DNA of 17,448 nucleotides from CAYTLW01 sp964438735. Lineage in GTDB: Bacteria; Myxococcota_A; UBA9042. The notes under the pieces were generated by a model. The model was given only the letters and a program-made list of their open reading frames with translations, was not told the origin of the DNA and searched no databases. The position numbers were made by a program, and so were the translations under genes. Of this stretch, positions 15,382 to 17,448 are shown in pieces. The stretch is from assembly GCA_964438735.1 (NCBI GenBank), contig CAYTLW010000146.1, positions 1 through 17,448 of the forward strand, in the 5' to 3' direction. Positions within the stretch are counted from its first letter, which is position 1. Every line of letters begins with the position of its first letter.

Positions 15382-16689
15382 TCAGATAGCCCCCACTCTC
15401 AGCTTCGACAGCTGCAGGACTCCGAGCTCGCCGAAGACCCGACCCGCTGTGAATCGCCGGTTACCATGCGTGGTCACCTTGTGGCGGCGCCTCAGAAAGG
15501 ACCTGACGCGTTCGAGAACGTAGCTCTGCACCGCCCGCCACGCCACTGACCGCGCACCCAGCCTGAAGTAGCTCGCCCAGCCCCGCAGAATGCGGTTCAG
15601 GCGAGCCATGACCTCAGGCCAGGGTTGCATGTTGCCAGGGCGCAGGGCAGCGCGAACCTTCTGCTTGATGCGACCGACGCTCTTGGCCGACGGCCGGTAC
15701 GACTGGTACAGCCGTCCCGTCCGCCGTGGGTACGCCGGCCCGAAGGTGTAGCCAAGGAAGTCGAATGTCTCCCTGTCGGCATCGACAAGGCTGGTCTTGT
15801 CCTCGTTGAGCGTCAGCCCAATGGTACGCATCACCGCACGCGTCCACGCCAGCGCCTCGGCCGCGTGACCGCGACTGAGGATGACGAGGTCGTCCGCGTA
15901 ATTGACGATACGCGCCTTGAACTGCTCGCCCTTCCCATACAGGCGCCAGGCGCGCAGGAAGCGATGCATGTAGATGTTCGAAAGCAGCGGTGAAAGCACG
16001 CCCCCTTGGGGGCAGCCTCGCTTGCTGCCTTTGCCACCCGTCATGCGCCGCCCGCCCTGCCCGTCTTCGGTCTGCACCGGAGCTTTGAGGAACAGCTTGA
16101 CCAGCCTCAACATTCGCCGGTCCACCACACGGCGTGCGACCGATCGCATCAACTCCGAGTGGGGGATCGTGTCGAAATACCCGGACAGGTCGGCATCGAC
16201 CACATCCGTGTACCCTTCACGCAAGGTCTCGTGGACCTCCTCGACAGCATCAAGAGCGCTGCGTCCCGGCCGATAGCCGTAGGCACAGGGCTCGAAGTCC
16301 ACCTCGAAGATGGGTTCCAGCACCAGTTTGGCAGCGGTCTGCACCACCCGGTCCCGAATCGTCGGCATACCCAGTGGCCGCTCGCCACCTCCTGGCTTTG
16401 GAATCATCACGCGGCGGACCGCAGAGGGCTTGTACGTCTCTTGACGTAACTCCTCTCCAAGGCCAGAGAGCCACTGCTGCAAACCCTGCGCCTCGATGTC
16501 GTCGAACGTCATCCCATCCACCCCGGCAGCGCCGCGGTTACTCCGCGCCAGACGCCAGGCATGGGTCAGGAGGTCGTCTCGGTACACCTTGTCGTAGAGC
16601 AGGTAGAAGCGGAACTCCGGCTCCTCCTTCGCCTTCAGGTAGAGCTTCCTCTGGAGCCGCCGGATTTTCATTGGAGTTGCAAGGCTCAC
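15382..16689 (-). CDS. ltrA: Group II intron reverse transcriptase/maturase
   Basis: A 435-residue protein that helps the intron fold, splice and copy itself into DNA. Reverse transcriptase blocks in order: GAAGVDGMTFDDIE, MIPKPGGGERPLGMPTIRDRVVQ, AYGYRPGRSALDAVEEVH, DVVDADLSGYFDTIPH, GCPQGGVLSPLLSNIYMH, and the catalytic VNYADDLVILS, then LNEDKTSLVDADRETFDFLGYTF. Domain X (maturase) follows with RLNRILRGWASYFRLG and ERVRSFLRRRHKV. I see no HNH endonuclease at the C-terminus, so retrohoming would have to use the endonuclease-independent route. The length is normal and no lesion is visible, so the intron is probably active. The ATG at 16689 is taken as start; it has AGGAG upstream. Confidence 0.95.
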   Translation of the reverse strand: MSLATPMKIRRLQRKLYLKAKEEPEFRFYLLYDKVYRDDLLTHAWRLARSNRGAAGVDGMTFDDIEAQGLQQWLSGLGEELRQETYKPSAVRRVMIPKPGGGERPLGMPTIRDRVVQTAAKLVLEPIFEVDFEPCAYGYRPGRSALDAVEEVHETLREGYTDVVDADLSGYFDTIPHSELMRSVARRVVDRRMLRLVKLFLKAPVQTEDGQGGRRMTGGKGSKRGCPQGGVLSPLLSNIYMHRFLRAWRLYGKGEQFKARIVNYADDLVILSRGHAAEALAWTRAVMRTIGLTLNEDKTSLVDADRETFDFLGYTFGPAYPRRTGRLYQSYRPSAKSVGRIKQKVRAALRPGNMQPWPEVMARLNRILRGWASYFRLGARSVAWRAVQSYVLERVRSFLRRRHKVTTHGNRRFTAGRVFGELGVLQLSKLRVGAI

Positions 16690-17316
16690 GCCAATCTCCT
16701 CACCCTTGGTTCCTTCACAAGCACCCAGAAGTAAGGCCCCTTCCCTCCGCCGGCATTACCCGGCCTCAACGGTACTATGGGCCCCTCCGACTCCCACTCC
16801 GGCCAAGTCCCCAAAGGACTCGTCGAGGGTCGCAACCCCTCGCCGATGTGGGTCTCCCACGTTGCGCACGCAACCTTTCCAACATGCCACTCCCACTATC
16901 CCGGTGGCCGCGATGGGTGCTCGTTTCGGCTGCTTCCCCATCGCACAACGGCCTTCCCCGCTATCCGGCCGGGTCGGCGTCCACGACTGTACTTTCGGGA
17001 CCTGCTCAGGATTCACTCGCGTTACGGCCTGCTGGATTGCAGCTGGTCTTTCACCAACTCCTTTCCCCGAGGCTTCGACCAGGCCGTTGCCGGCGTTGGC
17101 CGCTCAGGTAGCTACCGAGCCGAACCGAACATTGCTCGGGCGGGACTTGCACCCGCTGGTTGTGTGCACCCTCGTGGCGCACCGGATAGGAGTTTCAGGC
17201 CCACATCTGCTCCTGGCTCGAGACGATAACCACCACTTTATCGGACGTTGGTCGTGCCGAAACCACCCTTCCGCGACCTCCTCAGAGCCCCACACTACCC
17301 CGCCGGGGTGCCGCAC
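16690..17316 (-). ncRNA. Group II intron 5' RNA (domains I-IV)
   Basis: This long gene-free stretch is explained as the structured 5' half of the intron RNA on the minus strand, from GTGCG at 17316 to the maturase start. Open frames on both strands here lack recognisable protein features. The GTGCAAGTCCC element at about 17142-17154 supports the assignment. Confidence 0.65.
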
Positions 17317-17340
17317 GCCAGCCAACAGCGCCGCTCAACT

Positions 17341-17366
17341 ACATTCGTCCTCATGAGGACGAATGT
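17341..17366. repeat. 26-bp perfect palindrome
   Basis: ACATTCGTCC and GGACGAATGT flank the self-complementary centre TCATGA, so all 26 bases are symmetric. It lies 24 bases outside the intron's 5' end. It could be a binding site at the end of a mobile element or a hairpin; there is no T-run of a normal terminator. Confidence 0.75.
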
Positions 17367-17393
17367 GAAACACGCTCTATCATGAGGCGCTAT

Positions 17394-17435
17394 GTGGCGA
17401 CTTCGTCCCAACCAGTGGCGACTTCGTCCCAACCA
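17394..17435. repeat. 21-bp tandem duplication near the right edge
   Basis: GTGGCGACTTCGTCCCAACC plus A occurs twice in perfect tandem (17394-17414 and 17415-17435). TTCGTCC inside it also occurs in the palindrome at 17341-17366. Repeated short motifs at an end are typical of IS21-like elements, but no transposase is in view, so the family is a guess. Confidence 0.7.
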
Positions 17436-17448
17436 CTTGACAAGACAA

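Larger units (their letters stand above)
15126..17316 (-). mobile_element. Group II intron with reverse transcriptase
   Basis: The minus strand from 17316 begins GTGCG, the canonical group II 5' end, and continues with about 630 bases of non-coding domain I-IV sequence containing GGGTGCAAGTCCCGC, a typical domain I element. The maturase gene follows (16689-15382), then a 34-base domain V (15321-15354). The 3' end is less sure. I place it after CTCTAC at 15126 because that resembles bacterial intron 3' ends and the flanking frame resumes there, but this puts about 195 bases after domain V, with roughly 80 unexpected GC-rich bases next to it. An end nearer 15270 is the alternative. Confidence 0.75.

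Noticed and set aside
17394..17435. Possible CRISPR repeat
   Set aside because: The two 21-base units are directly adjacent with no spacers, and there are only two.

Overview
This is a high-GC bacterial window built around a menaquinone (vitamin K2) biosynthesis operon, with mobile DNA on both sides. Tightly packed GC-rich genes, a type I-beta DAHP synthase with an N-terminal regulatory domain, a GbsR/MarR-type regulator and DDE integrase-core transposases of a kind I associate with myxobacteria and planctomycetes suggest a Myxococcota-like or other deltaproteobacterial genome. That placement is an impression from family resemblance, not a measured result.

Left part (1-4454): two DDE integrase-core transposase genes, both on the minus strand (251-1330 and 3357-4238, the second apparently with a large in-frame internal deletion), flank a three-gene toxin-antitoxin operon (3011 down to 1470, minus strand). 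Its layout is HipB (HTH repressor), HipS (the small HipA N-terminal subdomain as a separate protein) and HipT (the kinase core, with the S-x-S loop of HipT rather than the S-x-A loop of HipA). It resembles the tripartite HipBST system. A perfect palindromic operator overlaps an extended -10 promoter just upstream of hipB. Next to the second transposase is the truncated 3' end of an unidentified gene (4316-4405).

Centre (4455-14843): a GbsR/MarR-like regulator (minus) diverges from a plus-strand operon menF-menD-menB-menA-menC-menE-polyprenyl diphosphate synthase-aroG. All junctions overlap by 1 to 11 bases or abut. Together the products make chorismate precursor (AroG), convert chorismate to isochorismate (MenF), SEPHCHC (MenD), OSB (MenC), OSB-CoA (MenE) and DHNA-CoA (MenB), make the prenyl tail and attach it (MenA). 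A hotdog-fold DHNA-CoA thioesterase gene (menI-like) lies on the opposite strand, wholly inside the 3' extension of the menE reading frame. MenH (SHCHC synthase) and the final methyltransferase (MenG/UbiE) are not in the window. An 18-base exact repeat (4392-4409 and 14841-14858), part of a longer imperfect repeat able to fold into a hairpin, brackets this block.

Right part (14844-17448): the 3' end of an unidentified gene (minus strand) is followed upstream by a group II intron (minus strand, about 15126-17316). The intron has a full reverse transcriptase/maturase, a recognisable domain V and a GTGCG 5' end. Beyond its 5' end lie a 26-bp perfect palindrome and a 21-bp tandem duplication that look like the end of another mobile element cut by the window edge.
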